The notes: generated from the letters alone by a model not told the origin. A stretch of DNA of 64,000 nt from Vreelandella zhanjiangensis DSM 21076 (GCF_000377665.1 NZ_KB898651.1:186001-250000), one strand, 5' to 3'. Shown: positions 28,117 to 41,600, counted from the stretch's first letter. Translations and numbers: made by a program.

Positions 28117-29061
28117 TCATACCATAGCTGACCCAGCGGCTAATGGCCCAGCGGGCGCGTCGCGCAGGTGCGCCAAGCGGGAGTGCTGCCAGATAGGCGG
28201 CGCAGCCGTGCGCGGCACCATGCTCATGCTGCCGGGGGCGGCGTGGCTGCCGGGAAAGTGAAAGTCGCTGCCTAATGAAGCATAGAGCCCACGCTCGACC
28301 ATTTGGCGGGCCAGGTCGCGCGTGACATCCGGGTTCTGCTGGCCGCTGACCAACTCAGCTGCGTCACCGCCCGCCGCCTGAAAGGTGTCCATTAAAAGCC
28401 CCCGTTTACGCCGGGTTAACCCATAGCGTAACGGGTGCGCGATGACCGCTACGCCGCCGGAAGCCACCACCCACTCAACGACCTCGCTAATTTCCGGCCA
28501 GTGGGCTTTTACATCGCCTTTCTTGCCGCTGCCCAGGTAACGTTTGAACGCGGTAGCCCAATCAGCCACTACGCCGTCAGCAACCAGCGCGCGGGCGAAA
28601 TCAGGCCGCCCCAACGGGCGGTCGCTACCCGCCTGCTCACGGGCTTTTTCCAGGGCGTTGGTCAGGCCCACCTTTTCCAAGCGCTCAGCAATCACTTCTG
28701 CGCGCTGAATACGCGCCAGGCGCTGCTGTTCAAGCCCTTCCACCAGCGGCCCCTGCAAGCCACCCGGCATGAGTGCGACCACGTGAATATTGATGCCCTG
28801 CCAGCGGGTGGATAACTCGCAGCCGGGTACCAGGCAAATCCCGGCCTGCTTGGCGGCCTGTCCGGCTTCGTCGATACCGCCCATGGTGTCGTGGTCAGTC
28901 AACGCCATGTGGGTAAGGCCGCGCTGAGCGCATAGCGCTACCAGCTCCGTGGGGGTTAACGCGCCGTCGGACGCCGTTGAGTGCATGTGCAGATCAGCCG
29001 AATAGCGCTGATCGGCATCAAACACCGCAGGAAGTAACGTGGGGATCAAGGGCATGGGCAT
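28117..29061 (-). CDS. rnm: PHP-domain RNase AM / nucleotide phosphoesterase
   Basis: About 314 residues of the PHP family. Metal ligands are visible: H25-x-H27 (ADLHMHSTASDG), TDHDT, the HP pair (VIAHPLR) and SDFHFPG. E. coli YciV/RnmA (RNase AM) is a 5'-3' exonuclease that matures rRNA 5' ends and also hydrolyses 3',5'-bisphosphonucleotides. The start is uncertain: ATG 29061 is chosen because it leaves a short leader before the PHP motif, while a GTG at 29103 is possible and neither has a good ribosome site. Upstream partner of yciO with about 67 bases between. Confidence 0.88.
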   Translation of the reverse strand: MPMPLIPTLLPAVFDADQRYSADLHMHSTASDGALTPTELVALCAQRGLTHMALTDHDTMGGIDEAGQAAKQAGICLVPGCELSTRWQGINIHVVALMPGGLQGPLVEGLEQQRLARIQRAEVIAERLEKVGLTNALEKAREQAGSDRPLGRPDFARALVADGVVADWATAFKRYLGSGKKGDVKAHWPEISEVVEWVVASGGVAVIAHPLRYGLTRRKRGLLMDTFQAAGGDAAELVSGQQNPDVTRDLARQMVERGLYASLGSDFHFPGSHAAPGSMSMVPRTAAPPIWQHSRLAHLRDAPAGPLAAGSAMV

Positions 29062-29225
29062 GACGTCGTGTGGCGAGTTTGTCAGAATAGGGATGTCGTA
29101 CACGACCAGGCATAATGCTCAGTCTGAAACGGTGGTGCACGAATGCTCGCCATGGTGCGCGCTTATACGAGTGCGGTCAATGCCGCATAGAGCGCTTTAC
29201 TGCATGCTTTTAAGGAGTTATCCCC

Positions 29226-29525
29226 ATGCTTTACGCGATTATTAGTGAAGACGTATCGAATAGCCTGGAGCGCCGTATGGCCGCCCGCCCAGATCACTTG
29301 GCCCGTATTGAAGCGCTGCGCGATGAAGGCCGCCTGGTATTGGCAGGACCGCATCCGGCGGTCGATACCGAAAACCCCGGTGATGCGGGTTTTAGCGGCA
29401 GCTTGATCGTGGCGGAATTCGATAGCCTAGAAGCCGCTCAGAGCTGGGCTGACGCCGATCCATACATCATTGCAGGTGTCTATGCCAAGGTAATTGTTAA
29501 GCCGTTCAAGAAAGTTTTGCCTTGA
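29226..29525 (+). CDS. yciI: YciI-family protein
   Basis: 99 residues of the YciI-like ferredoxin-fold family. Typical conserved positions are H23 ([17 protein letters not shown]) and D62-S64 region ([17 protein letters not shown]). The family is related to muconolactone isomerase and may have a hydrolase or isomerase activity; no substrate is known. AAGGAG lies upstream (29211-29216) of ATG 29226. Divergent from rnm. Confidence 0.92.
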   Translation: MLYAIISEDVSNSLERRMAARPDHLARIEALRDEGRLVLAGPHPAVDTENPGDAGFSGSLIVAEFDSLEAAQSWADADPYIIAGVYAKVIVKPFKKVLP

Positions 29526-29681
29526 CCGAAAGTCGCTAGTGTGGAGGGTCCGCCAGCTAATTCACAGAGCCTGTGGAAAACTCTGTGCAAACCCAGCGGA
29601 CGCTTTGCGCTAAGCCAGAGATAACGCCCCGATTAACAAATTGGCTATTTTTTAACCATTTCTCTCATTACGGATACCCGC

Positions 29682-31684
29682 GTGCCTCAACGCCCTACTG
29701 CTTTGCCTCCTCTAACGGCGTTAAGCGCGCCTTTACTCACCTGGAGTGACACTTCACCGCACTCGGATGACTTCGATGACGTGTATTTTTCCCGTGAGGG
29801 TGGCCTTGAAGAAACCGAGCACGTTTTTTTAAATACCAACCGCTTACCTGAACGCTTTGCCGCCTGGGAAAGCACGCGGGCGTTTGTAATCGGGGAAACC
29901 GGCTTTGGGACGGGGCTCAATATGCTGTGCGCCTGGGCCTGCTTTGAACAGCACGCACCCACTGGGGCGCGGCTGCATCTGTTATCCACAGAAAAGTATC
30001 CTCTGGATCGGACGTCACTTGAGCGCGCCCTGCGCGCCTGGCCGTCGCTTGCCGGTTATTCACAGATACTTTGCGAGCAGTGGCCCGCATCGGTTAGCGG
30101 CGTACACCGCCTGCACCTGAGCGACCGGGTTACGCTGGATCTGCATTATGGCGATACCACCGAGCGGCTGGCGCTTTTAGACGGCCAGGTCGATGCTTGG
30201 TTTCTAGATGGCTTTGCGCCTTCCAAAAATCCTCAGATGTGGCAACCCGAGCTGTTTGAAGCCATGGCGGCGCGCTCTCGGCCGGGGGCCACCTTTGCCA
30301 CATTCACCTGCGCAGGCATCGTTAAGCGGGGTTTGAAAGCGGCAGGCTTTACCTGGAAAAAAGTCCCAGGCTGCGGACGTAAGCGCGAAATTCTCGCAGG
30401 CATGATTGAAACACCGCCTGTTGATAAACGCCGTGAAGCAACGCCCTGGTTTACACCACCGGCGCCTCTCAAAACTCAGCATGTGGCGGTGATTGGTGCA
30501 GGGATTGCCGGGTGTAGCGTGGCGGCGGCGCTTGCCAGGCGCGGCATCAAGGTTAGCGTGATTGAGCGCACGGCGCCGGGGGCAGGCGGTTCGGGTAATC
30601 GTCAGGGGGCGCTTTATGTAAAGCTTGCCGCTGATACTAACCACCAGAGCCGGTTTTATCTCTCCGGCCTTTTGTACAGCCAGCGCTGGCTTAGCCAATT
30701 AAAAGCGCCTTCACTTTGGCAACCCTGCGGCGTGGTTCAGCTGGCGACGAACGCAAAAGAAGCCAAGCGCCAGCAACGCTTTAGCGAGCAGCATGCGCTA
30801 CCAGAAGCCGTGGTGTCACCGCTGACCCAAGGGCTTAGCGAGGCGGCCGGCGTTGCCATTAACGCCCAGCACGCGCTTTTTTATCCACAAGCAGGCTGGG
30901 TGCGGCCCAAGGCGCTATGTGAACACTTACTTCAAAGCCCCAACATTACCCTTACCCAAGGTGAGGTAACGTCGCTTAACCGTGAGCATGAACACTGGCA
31001 GCTGCAGCTTGCTGATGGGCGTACGCTAAATGCTGACCACGTGGTGATTGCAAGCGCTCACTACGCCAACACGTTTACTCAGACGGCCTTTGCGCCTCTA
31101 CAGCAGGTGCGCGGCCAGGTTAGTGAAGTAACCCTCCCCGCCGGCGTAAAAGGCCCTGAGCGGGTCGTGTGCGCGGGTGGCTATGTATCACCGGCGTTTG
31201 AAGGCGTGCTGACCTTTGGCGCAAGCTTTGTGCCTAACAATGACTCTACCGAAGTGACCGATACCGACCATCAGCGCAATATCGAGGAGCTTCGCCAAAC
31301 GCTCCCGGCACTGGTGGCAGAACTTGAGACAGCGTTTGAAAGCACAGGCGCCCAACTGACGCCACAGGCGCTTGAAGGGCGTGCGGCGGTGCGCGCGGCA
31401 AGCCCGGATAAAACGCCCTATGCAGGCCCGGTGCCCAACGCTTCTGCCTGGCAGTCAGCGTATGCCGTATTGAGCAAAGACGCCTCGCGAGTACCTGATG
31501 TGGCTAGCGAACATTACCCCGGCTTGTGGATATCGACCGCTCACGGCTCGCGTGGGCTATCAAGCGCGCCGCTATGCGCTGAGGTGATCGCCTCCCGGCT
31601 GTGCGATGACCCAATGCCTCTGGAGGCACCGCTGGTCGATCATCTTCACGCCGGGCGGCGTATCATCAGCGCGATCATTCGCGG

Positions 31685-31691
<7 letters not shown>
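29682..31691 (+). CDS. mnmC: Bifunctional tRNA mnm5s2U synthesis protein MnmC
   Basis: 669 residues, two fused enzymes that finish 5-methylaminomethyl-2-thiouridine at the tRNA wobble position. The C-terminal FAD-dependent oxidoreductase (about 268-650, Rossmann VIGAGIAGCSVAAAL) removes the carboxymethyl group. The N-terminal SAM-dependent methyltransferase (about 1-245, DFDDVYFS, ETGFGTGLN, WFLDGFAPSKNPQMW) then methylates. Starts at GTG 29682 in the absence of a better site. Its last seven bases overlap the antisense 3' end of yheU. Cytoplasmic. Confidence 0.97.
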
Positions 31692-34026
<2,335 letters not shown>

Positions 34027-34063
34027 CTAAAAGCGATCACAAAAAAGACACATCTTAGAACAA

Positions 34064-34096
34064 AAACACCCGCCTTCTGCAAGAAGGCGGGTGTTT
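34064..34096 (-). terminator. Terminator downstream of zipA
   Basis: Perfect 15-bp arms 34064-34078 and 34082-34096 with a 3-base loop; read leftward it ends in TTTTTG. It separates zipA from ligA, which must have its own promoter or depend on readthrough. Confidence 0.88.
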
Positions 34097-34111
34097 AATC
34101 GCAAGCGTTAC

Positions 34112-35959
34112 TTAGTGGGCTTGCATATGGCGATGCAGACGATGGCGCCGCTCGAAATCGCGTACCCGCTGACGGGCAAACTCGATGGTTTGCGCCGTCA
34201 TGACGCTGCGGTGTTCATCTTTCAGTTCACCGCCCATATGGCGTACCACTACCATGGCGGTTTCGACCATGGCTTCAAAAGCGGCTGAGCTGTCGACCGC
34301 TCCCGGCAAGGGCATCAGGAAAGTAACGCCTGGAGTAACAAACTCGCCCATTTCCTCGATCGGGAAGGTGCCAGGCTTGACCACGTTGATCATCGAGAAC
34401 TGCAGTTCGCTATCGGGGCTCTCGGTTTCAAAGCGGTGGAAGACACCCATCGGGCGGCTGTAACGCAGGCCGCACGCCATAATGAGATCAAGCAGCTTGC
34501 TGCCGTCAAAGCCTTCCGGGTCACGCGAAAGCACGCTGATCACGATAACCTCATCAGCATTGGAAAGCGTTTCTTTGGCATGCTCGCCAGACACATCATG
34601 ACGCAATGCTTTTTCAAGCGTTGGGTGAGTACGTACTACCGAGTCACGCTGAGCACGAACCGGCGCGTCATCATAAGCCTCGTAGCTTTCGTACTCATCG
34701 ACCGGCTGGTCATACGCATAAGCGGGCTCTGGCTCGTCATATCGCGGCGCGGCGGCTTTTTGAGCGGCGGCGAGAGCAGCGGCCTCGCGTGCCTCTGCCT
34801 GCTCCTGAGCGATACGGGCTTTTTCTGCTTCGGCGGCTTCTTTGGCTTCACGGCGCTGTTCAGCTTCCAGCGCTTTACGCTCAGCCTTCTGCTTGGCCAG
34901 CGCTTCAGCACGTATGGCTTTCTCAGCTTTTTTACGCGCCTTCTCTTTACGACGGATAATCAAACGACGCTTAAAGGAGCGGCCGATACCTTCAAAATCG
35001 ACCAACCGGTATTCGTCGACTTCATCATCATTAAGCTCGTCGTACTCGCCAACCGTATCTTCGCGCAGCTGGCGACGCTTGGGCGTATCCTGCTTGGCAA
35101 ACACGGCGTCTTCTGGCTCGGCACGTAAAACAGGTTCAGCTGGCGTAGCGGCGGTGGACAGCGCAGGTTCAGCGACGCTCTCTTTATCTACCTCATTAAC
35201 CGCATCTACCTTATTAACCGCGGCGACTTCTGCATCGCCAGTGGTTAATTCATCAGTAACGGGCAGCTCATCGGTAGTCGATTGATTGGTAGCAGATAAA
35301 GAGATAGACGGCTCATCAATGTGGCGTTCGCTTTGAGCGGGCGCAGGCGCTGACGGGCTTTCCTGGGCAGCTGTCGGCATGGGCTTGGTGTGTTCGTGAG
35401 GCGCTTGTGCTTTAGCGGGCTTAGCATGAGTGGCGGACGGCTCGCTATTTGAAGCACTATTTGAAGAGCTATTTGAAGAACCATCTGAAGAACTATCTAA
35501 AGAGAAACTGGGTTCACGACGCTCATAATCTGTTGGTGACGTAGCCGCTGGCGAAGCAGCAGGCGCGGCTCTAGACGCAGTGGGTGCAGCATGCTTTGCG
35601 GCAGCCGGCGGTGCGGCAGCTGTTTTGCGCTTGGGCACGGCATTGGCGAAGGAGCGCCTGAACTCGGATAGTACGCGGGAAGGCCCGGGATGATCCTGAC
35701 GCTCTAGTTTGGGTTTTGAACCCAGGCCGGTATAGTCAGCAGGCTTAACGACCCGCGCACCACCGTTAGGCAGTTCCCAGTTAATCTCTGCTTCTTTAGC
35801 TTCGTCATCAAGGTCGGTTAGCTTCGCTTCGGGAAGATCCTTAACCGCTTGATCCAGACGTGGGACACGCCGCTGGCGCTGAAGTCGCCTCACACCGTCG
35901 ACTACGATGAGCGATACCAACGCCAAACCTAGAATAATTAGCCACTCTCTTAGTTCCAT
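34112..35959 (-). CDS. zipA: Cell division protein ZipA, unusually long
   Basis: ZipA ties FtsZ to the inner membrane. ATG 35959 (MELREWLIILGL) is preferred to upstream ATGs because it puts a single transmembrane helix at the very N-terminus. About 615 residues, nearly twice the E. coli protein. The length lies in the linker: an Ala/Pro/Ser-rich part with DSSSDGSSNSSSNSASNS, and a highly charged coiled coil of K, E, A and R (about 350-440). The C-terminal FtsZ-binding ZipA domain (about 470-605, EVIVISVLSRDPEGF and MLIMACGLRYS-type elements) is intact. The smc-zipA neighbourhood is interrupted here by tarD and lysR. Confidence 0.92.
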   Translation of the reverse strand: MELREWLIILGLALVSLIVVDGVRRLQRQRRVPRLDQAVKDLPEAKLTDLDDEAKEAEINWELPNGGARVVKPADYTGLGSKPKLERQDHPGPSRVLSEFRRSFANAVPKRKTAAAPPAAAKHAAPTASRAAPAASPAATSPTDYERREPSFSLDSSSDGSSNSSSNSASNSEPSATHAKPAKAQAPHEHTKPMPTAAQESPSAPAPAQSERHIDEPSISLSATNQSTTDELPVTDELTTGDAEVAAVNKVDAVNEVDKESVAEPALSTAATPAEPVLRAEPEDAVFAKQDTPKRRQLREDTVGEYDELNDDEVDEYRLVDFEGIGRSFKRRLIIRRKEKARKKAEKAIRAEALAKQKAERKALEAEQRREAKEAAEAEKARIAQEQAEAREAAALAAAQKAAAPRYDEPEPAYAYDQPVDEYESYEAYDDAPVRAQRDSVVRTHPTLEKALRHDVSGEHAKETLSNADEVIVISVLSRDPEGFDGSKLLDLIMACGLRYSRPMGVFHRFETESPDSELQFSMINVVKPGTFPIEEMGEFVTPGVTFLMPLPGAVDSSAAFEAMVETAMVVVRHMGGELKDEHRSVMTAQTIEFARQRVRDFERRHRLHRHMQAH

Positions 35960-36453
35960 GTCGAACATTCCATGGGTCATCTTACCGGTTGCTAAAGCGC
36001 CATACCTGAAAATGCTGGCCTTCAAGGTGATTAATAATTATCACCAGCATAGCGCGGTTGCTACAAAAAGGGCCACTTATGGGCGATCTTCACGTTATGG
36101 CACAGTTTTTAACGTTTTTTGAGCAAATTTTTGACGCTTATCGCGACTAGACCCTTGCGGCGATTAATAGTGCCATAAATTTGCTGTTTAATATTAATAA
36201 GCCAGTGCCTTTATACTTAACATTATGTTTACTTAAACTCAGAACGGTAAATCCTAAACAACTTGAGAACTAACCAACCAATTACTGTATACATAAACAG
36301 TTTATCGTTATTGCTATGCTTTAGCTGTACCAGTTCCAGCTACTACACCATAGCATTAACCACAATTTTATAATGATCAATATAGATAAGTTGAGCCTTT
36401 TTACACATTTTTTTATCAATTTAACTACAAATGTTAATACTTGTAGCGGTTTA
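35960..36453. other. AT-rich intergenic region between zipA and lysR
   Basis: About 490 bases, clearly AT-richer than the coding regions on both sides, with no convincing reading frame. It holds the zipA promoter and the 3' end of the lysR gene. Its length and composition fit an insertion boundary next to the lysR-tarD cassette; I see no direct repeats or transposase remnant. Confidence 0.5.
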
Positions 36454-37332
36454 TTAACGCTTGATGAGCCTGTGCCAAAAGGCATCGGCAAAGGTGCTGG
36501 CTAATACGCGTGGCCGAGTAAGACGAATTTCCAACGGGATATCCCAGGCTTCATCGAGTGCCCGAACCAGCGTTCCCTCCGCTATTTCCTGCTCCGCCAG
36601 GCTTTTAGGTATCCATGCCAAGCCTTTGTTTTCTATTACCATTGACATCAGTACCGCGGCTAGATGACTGCTGAAGCGGGGAGTGAATATCCGGGCACCT
36701 GCATTTTGCTTAAGCCAGTGATTTACCACGCGGCCCAGCCCCGACGCATCGGCATAGGCCAGATACGGCATCTCTTCCGGTGTCCGCGGCTTGATCATTT
36801 GCTTACCCATTAACGGAATCAGCGTGTCCTCGCCTATCTGGATACTTTCGAAATGCTCCGGGGAAAGCATTGAAGGTACGGCTATATGATGATGGCTTAA
36901 TAAAAACTGGCTATCGCCGCGCAGCAGTAACTGTTCGCAGGCAGTCATGGTATCTGAATGCAGCCGTACCGCCTCCATGGGTGCGCCCTGTTCCAGGGTT
37001 CTTACCCAGCGCGGGAAGAACGTAAATGAAAGCGAATGCGTGGCCGCAAACTGCAGCGTTTTAGTTGCCTTGCCTTCAATTTCCTGGGCTTCAGCACGCA
37101 ATCGGTAAAGCCGGCCGATGGCTTCAAAGGCGCTCGCCTGAATATGCCGACCGGCAGGTGTCAGTGTAGTGCCTTGGGGGGTACGCACAAACAGGCTAAC
37201 GCCCATCCACTGCTCTAGCGCACGGATGCGTCGGCTAAACGCCGGCTGAGTGATATGACGAGCCTCGGCGGCGCGCACAAAGCTGCCGTGCTCGGCAAGG
37301 GCGGTAAAATCTTCAAGCCAGACAAGTTCCAT
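36454..37332 (-). CDS. LysR-family transcriptional regulator of tarD
   Basis: 292 residues from ATG 37332 (MELVWLEDFTALAEHGSF), the position that fits the usual LysR N-terminus; upstream ATGs would add an unconserved tail. HTH (about 18-40, AAEARHITQPAFSRRIRALE) and a substrate-binding domain (about 90-290) are complete. Divergent from tarD, which suggests it activates tartrate dehydratase in response to tartrate or a related acid. Its N-terminal region also overlaps the regulatory DNA before tarD. Confidence 0.88.
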   Translation of the reverse strand: MELVWLEDFTALAEHGSFVRAAEARHITQPAFSRRIRALEQWMGVSLFVRTPQGTTLTPAGRHIQASAFEAIGRLYRLRAEAQEIEGKATKTLQFAATHSLSFTFFPRWVRTLEQGAPMEAVRLHSDTMTACEQLLLRGDSQFLLSHHHIAVPSMLSPEHFESIQIGEDTLIPLMGKQMIKPRTPEEMPYLAYADASGLGRVVNHWLKQNAGARIFTPRFSSHLAAVLMSMVIENKGLAWIPKSLAEQEIAEGTLVRALDEAWDIPLEIRLTRPRVLASTFADAFWHRLIKR

Positions 37333-37400
37333 AGGGCAATGCCGTTTCAGCATGGGGTAACGCAGTAATAGCATTGGGCAGCGGCGCTTGTCACGCATAG

Positions 37401-37416
37401 GGTTAAGCTCTTAACC
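37401..37416. promoter_or_regulatory. Palindromic operator candidate for the lysR-tarD pair
   Basis: Perfect dyad GGTTAAG-CT-CTTAACC, just before the tarD ribosome site (AAGGAG, 37421-37426). It contains the T-N11-A spacing of LysR-type boxes. It lies in the roughly 100-base divergent region, so it could bind the LysR protein; alternatively it is another dyad near the tarD 5' end. Confidence 0.5.
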
Positions 37417-37432
37417 GTTTAAGGAGCTTGCC

Positions 37433-38602
37433 ATGCGTATTGTGGATATTCGCGAGAAAACCGTTTCGATCGCCTCCCCGATTGCCAATGCCTATATCGA
37501 TTTTTCCAAGATGACCTGTTCGGTGGTGGCCGTGGTCACCGATGTGATCCGCGATGGCAAGCCAGTGATTGGCTACGGCTTTAACTCCAACGGCCGCTAC
37601 GGCCAGGGTGCGCTAATGCGCGACCGCTTTCTGGATAGAATCACCGAAGCCAACCCCGACACGCTGATCGACCAAGAACGCGACAACCTGGACCCGTTTG
37701 CCATCTGGGATACCCTGATGAAAAACGAAAAACCCGGCGGTCACGGCGAGCGCTCGGTCGCGGTAGGCACTATCGACATGGCGGTTTGGGACGCGGTGGC
37801 CAAAATTGAAGGCAAACCTCTTTACCGGCTGCTTGCCGAGCGTTACCGCAATGGCCAAGCCGATGATAAAGTCTGGGTGTATGCCGCTGGCGGCTACTAC
37901 TATCCCGGTAAAGACCACACCAAGCTGCAGGACGAAATGAAGAGCTACCTGGAGCGTGGTTACAACGTAGTAAAAATGAAGATTGGCGCCGCGCCGCTTG
38001 AGGAAGATATCCGGCGTATTGAAGCCGTGCTTGAAGTAGTCGGCGATGGCAGCCGTCTGGCGGTAGATGCCAACGGGCGCTTTGATCTAGAAACGGCCAT
38101 TGCTTACGCCGAGGCGCTGAAACCGTATAACCTCTTCTGGTACGAAGAAGCCGGTGATCCGCTGGATTACGCACTTCAGGCGGAGCTTGCCAATCACTAT
38201 GAGCTGCCCATGGCGACCGGCGAAAACCTGTTTTCACACCAGGATGCCCGCAACCTGCTGCGCCATGGCGGTATGCGTGCCGACCGTGACTTCGTACAGT
38301 TCGACTGCGCCCTCTCCTACGGCTTGGTGGAGTACATGCGCACGCTCAAGGTGATGGATGAGCTTGGCTGGTCATCGCGCCGCGTGGTACCCCACGGTGG
38401 CCACCAGATGTCCCTTAACATCGCCGCTGGCCTGCACCTGGGCGGCAACGAATCCTACCCTGACGTATTCCAGCCGTTTGGCGGCTTTGCCGACGGCATT
38501 CAGGTTGAAAATGGCTACGTCGGCCTGCCGGACATCCCCGGCGTGGGCTTTGAAGCCAAATCCAAGCTGTATGCGGTAATGCGCGAGCTGGGCGAAGGTT
38601 AA
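37433..38602 (+). CDS. tarD: D-tartrate dehydratase (enolase superfamily)
   Basis: 389 residues, same length as and closely matching the Bradyrhizobium D-tartrate dehydratase TarD (recalled, not searched), which dehydrates D(-)-tartrate to oxaloacetate. The predicted catalytic set is intact: general bases K183 (KMKIG) and H321 (PHGGHQM), and metal ligands D212, E238 and E264. AAGGAG six bases before ATG 37433 fixes the start. Cytoplasmic, Mg2+-dependent. Its product feeds the TCA cycle or the oadGAB oxaloacetate decarboxylase at 50477-53983. Placed between zipA and smc, normally adjacent, so probably a later insertion. Confidence 0.93.
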   Translation: MRIVDIREKTVSIASPIANAYIDFSKMTCSVVAVVTDVIRDGKPVIGYGFNSNGRYGQGALMRDRFLDRITEANPDTLIDQERDNLDPFAIWDTLMKNEKPGGHGERSVAVGTIDMAVWDAVAKIEGKPLYRLLAERYRNGQADDKVWVYAAGGYYYPGKDHTKLQDEMKSYLERGYNVVKMKIGAAPLEEDIRRIEAVLEVVGDGSRLAVDANGRFDLETAIAYAEALKPYNLFWYEEAGDPLDYALQAELANHYELPMATGENLFSHQDARNLLRHGGMRADRDFVQFDCALSYGLVEYMRTLKVMDELGWSSRRVVPHGGHQMSLNIAAGLHLGGNESYPDVFQPFGGFADGIQVENGYVGLPDIPGVGFEAKSKLYAVMRELGEG

Positions 38603-38620
38603 GCCAGAATCCAAGCTCGC

Positions 38621-41600
38621 CTAATCTACCAGCGCCGCGGCTTCATCAATCCCTACCGACACCAGACGCGAAACGCCGGGCTCCTGCATGGTCACCCCCA
38701 TCAGGCGCTCGGCGGCTTCCATGGCGATCTTGTTGTGGGTGATATAGATGAACTGGACGTTTTCCGACATCTCTTTCACGAGCTTCGCATAACGCCCCAC
38801 GTTGGCATCATCCAGCGGCGCGTCGACCTCATCGAGCATACAAAACGGCGCGGGGTTGAGCTGGAAGATGGAGAACACCAATGAAAGCGCCGTGAGCGCT
38901 TTTTCTCCACCGGAAAGCAGGTGAATCGTGCTGTTTTTCTTGCCCGGCGGGCGCGCCATGATCGCGACGCCGGTTTCCAACAGGTCGTCGCCGGTTAGCG
39001 TCAGCCAGGCTGCACCACCGCCAAACACGCGCGGGAAGAGTTCCTGCAAGCCGCTATTCACCTGATCAAAGGTTTCCCGGAAGCGTACCCGCGTTTCCTG
39101 ATCAATACGCTTGATCGCCCGCTCCAGCGTTTCCAGCGCCTCGGTAAGCTCGGCGTGCTGGGCTTCGAGGTAGTTGCGCCGCTCGGCCTGCTGGTCGTAC
39201 TCCTCAATCGCTGCGAGGTTAATCGCTCCCAAACGGCGGATCTTCTCGCCGGTGCTTTCCAGTTTCTCCTGCCAGGTTTGCTCACTGGCATCGGTTGGCA
39301 GGGTCTCGGCCAAAGCTTCGGCGTCGTGGCCCAATTCAGCCAGATGCTCATCCTGGGTCGACGCCTTCAGGGCCAGCGCCTGAACGTCCATGCGCCGCTG
39401 TTGAAGCTGCTCACGGCTTTGTTCAAGATTGCGCTCGTGCTGCTGGCGGGCCAGTTCGTCGTTGCGCAATTGCTCCGCCAGTGACTGAGCCTGCTGGCGG
39501 GTTTCGTTAAGCCTGCGCTCCTGCTGTTCGCGCTGATGAAGTAGTTCTTCAAGCTCTTCACCGGCCAGCTCGTCCGGTTCAAGCAGCATTTCCCGCGACT
39601 CTTCGAGTTCTGCTATGCGTAGCGTCAAGCGCTCTTCGCTGTCGCTTGAGCGCGCCTGTTGGGAGCGCAGGCTATCGCGCTCAGCGGTTAAGCGTTCGCG
39701 CTCCAGGGCCAGCGTCTGCTGTTGGGTTTTCAGCGGCGCGTGCTCTCGGGTCAACCGTTCGCGCTGTTCACGCTGACGGCCGCGCAATTCGGTGGCAACT
39801 TCCCGCGCCTCTGAAGCCGCTTCCAGCGTTTCCATGGCGATATGCCAGCGGGCACGCTGCTCTTCCAAAGTAAGCGTTAACTCCGCCTCATCCTCTTGCA
39901 GTTGGCTAAGTTCGGCATCAAGTTCTGTGGCCCGGCCTTGCAGATGTTCAAGCTTCTGGGCGGCGCTGCGCTCTTTAATCGCCAGCTGTTGAAGGCTTGC
40001 CGCGTGGCTGCGTTCCTGCTCGGCCTGCTGCTCGCGGGCAAGCTCCAGCGCTTCAATTGCCTCACGGGTCGTCTCGCACTGCTCTTCAGCTAGCGCCAGG
40101 ACTTCTTCATCCTGTTCGCGCTGGGCATCCAGCTCGTTAAACCGTCGGCGGGTCAGCAGCAGCCCATCGACGCCTTGGCCGTTGGCCTGCTGATGCAACC
40201 AGCCTCGCCCGTACCAGACACCGTCGCGGCTGACCACGCTTTCCCCCGGAGCGAGGCTTGGCGCAAGCTGCTCGGCTTCCGCGCCGGATTCAACGTAGTG
40301 AATACTCGCTAACCATTCACCCAGCGCACCGGCGCCGCTTACCAGTGAATCCAGGCGCTGGCTGCCAGTTGAAACAGCGGGCGCTTTTTCATCGATCAGA
40401 CACCAGTCGGTCGCCAGGGCTTCCGGCAGCGCGGCAAGCTGATGGCTTGCCACAAGGCGGGCATTTAGCCAGGGGGCAAGCAACCAGGAAATGACCGTTT
40501 CCCAACCGGGCGTGACGTTTAGCGTTTCACCCAGGCGCGGGGCATTACTCAACCCGTGGGTCGCCAAGGTTGCTTCGATATCCGGGTCATGGTCGGCCAG
40601 TGCAGCATCAATCAGCGCCTGGAGCGAGGCCAGCTCGCCCTGGCGCTGGCTCAAACTGGCGCGCTGGTCATCGCGGGTGCGTGTGGCCTGCTGATAGGCA
40701 TTTTTGGCATCGCTGTACTGCTGCTGCCACTGTTCACGGGTTTGGGTGAAGGCTTCGGAGCGCTCTTCGGCTTCTGCCAGCTGGGCCTGAAACTGAGCGT
40801 GTTCTTCACGTAGCGCGCTAAGATCCGCTAAATCACCGCGCTGCTGGCGCCGACGTTGGCCTTCTGCCTGCAGGCGTTGAATGCGCTGCTCTAAATCGCG
40901 TAGCTGGTCCTGGCTGCGATCGGCCTCACGGCTTGAGTCCCGCCAGCGGTTTTCGGCTTCAGACCACTGCTGCTCGGCGGCTTCCATGGCAGGGGTGGCA
41001 TCGGCAAGCGCCTGCTCCAGGGCTTCCAGCTGCTCTTCCAGCGCTTCGTGTTCGGGCGAAAGCGCTTCAAAGCGCTCGTCGATAACGCTCAGGCGCTCGC
41101 GGTCGCCTTCGCTGACCCGGCGCTGTTCGTCCAACTCCCGCCGGGCGGTGGCGATGTCGTTAGCCAGCTGGGCCTCACGGCTACGCCGATGCGCCTGATC
41201 CTGCTCGAGCCTGGCGATGCGTGTGGTGGTTTCGAAAAACTGCTGCTGGTGGCGCTCAAGCACGTCGGCAAGCTCGTCATGCTGCTCGCGGGCCTGCTCC
41301 AGGCGGGTTTCACACTGACGTACGCCAAACACATCTTTTTCAACCGAGATTTCCAGCTCGCGAACCCGGCTCTCCTGCTGCGACTGCTCGGCGCGTAGAG
41401 TACGCCCACGCAGCAGCGCCAGCTCGCCTTTCAGCCGGTACTCCTGTTGTTTCAGCTCCTGATAGCGTTTGGCCGCCTCGGCCTGGCGCTTTAAGCGCTC
41501 AAGCTGTTTATCCAGCTCCTCGCGAATATCGTCCAAGCGCTCGAGGTTTTCCTGGGTCCGCCGCATGCGGTTTTCGGTTTCACGGCGGCGCTCCTTGTAC

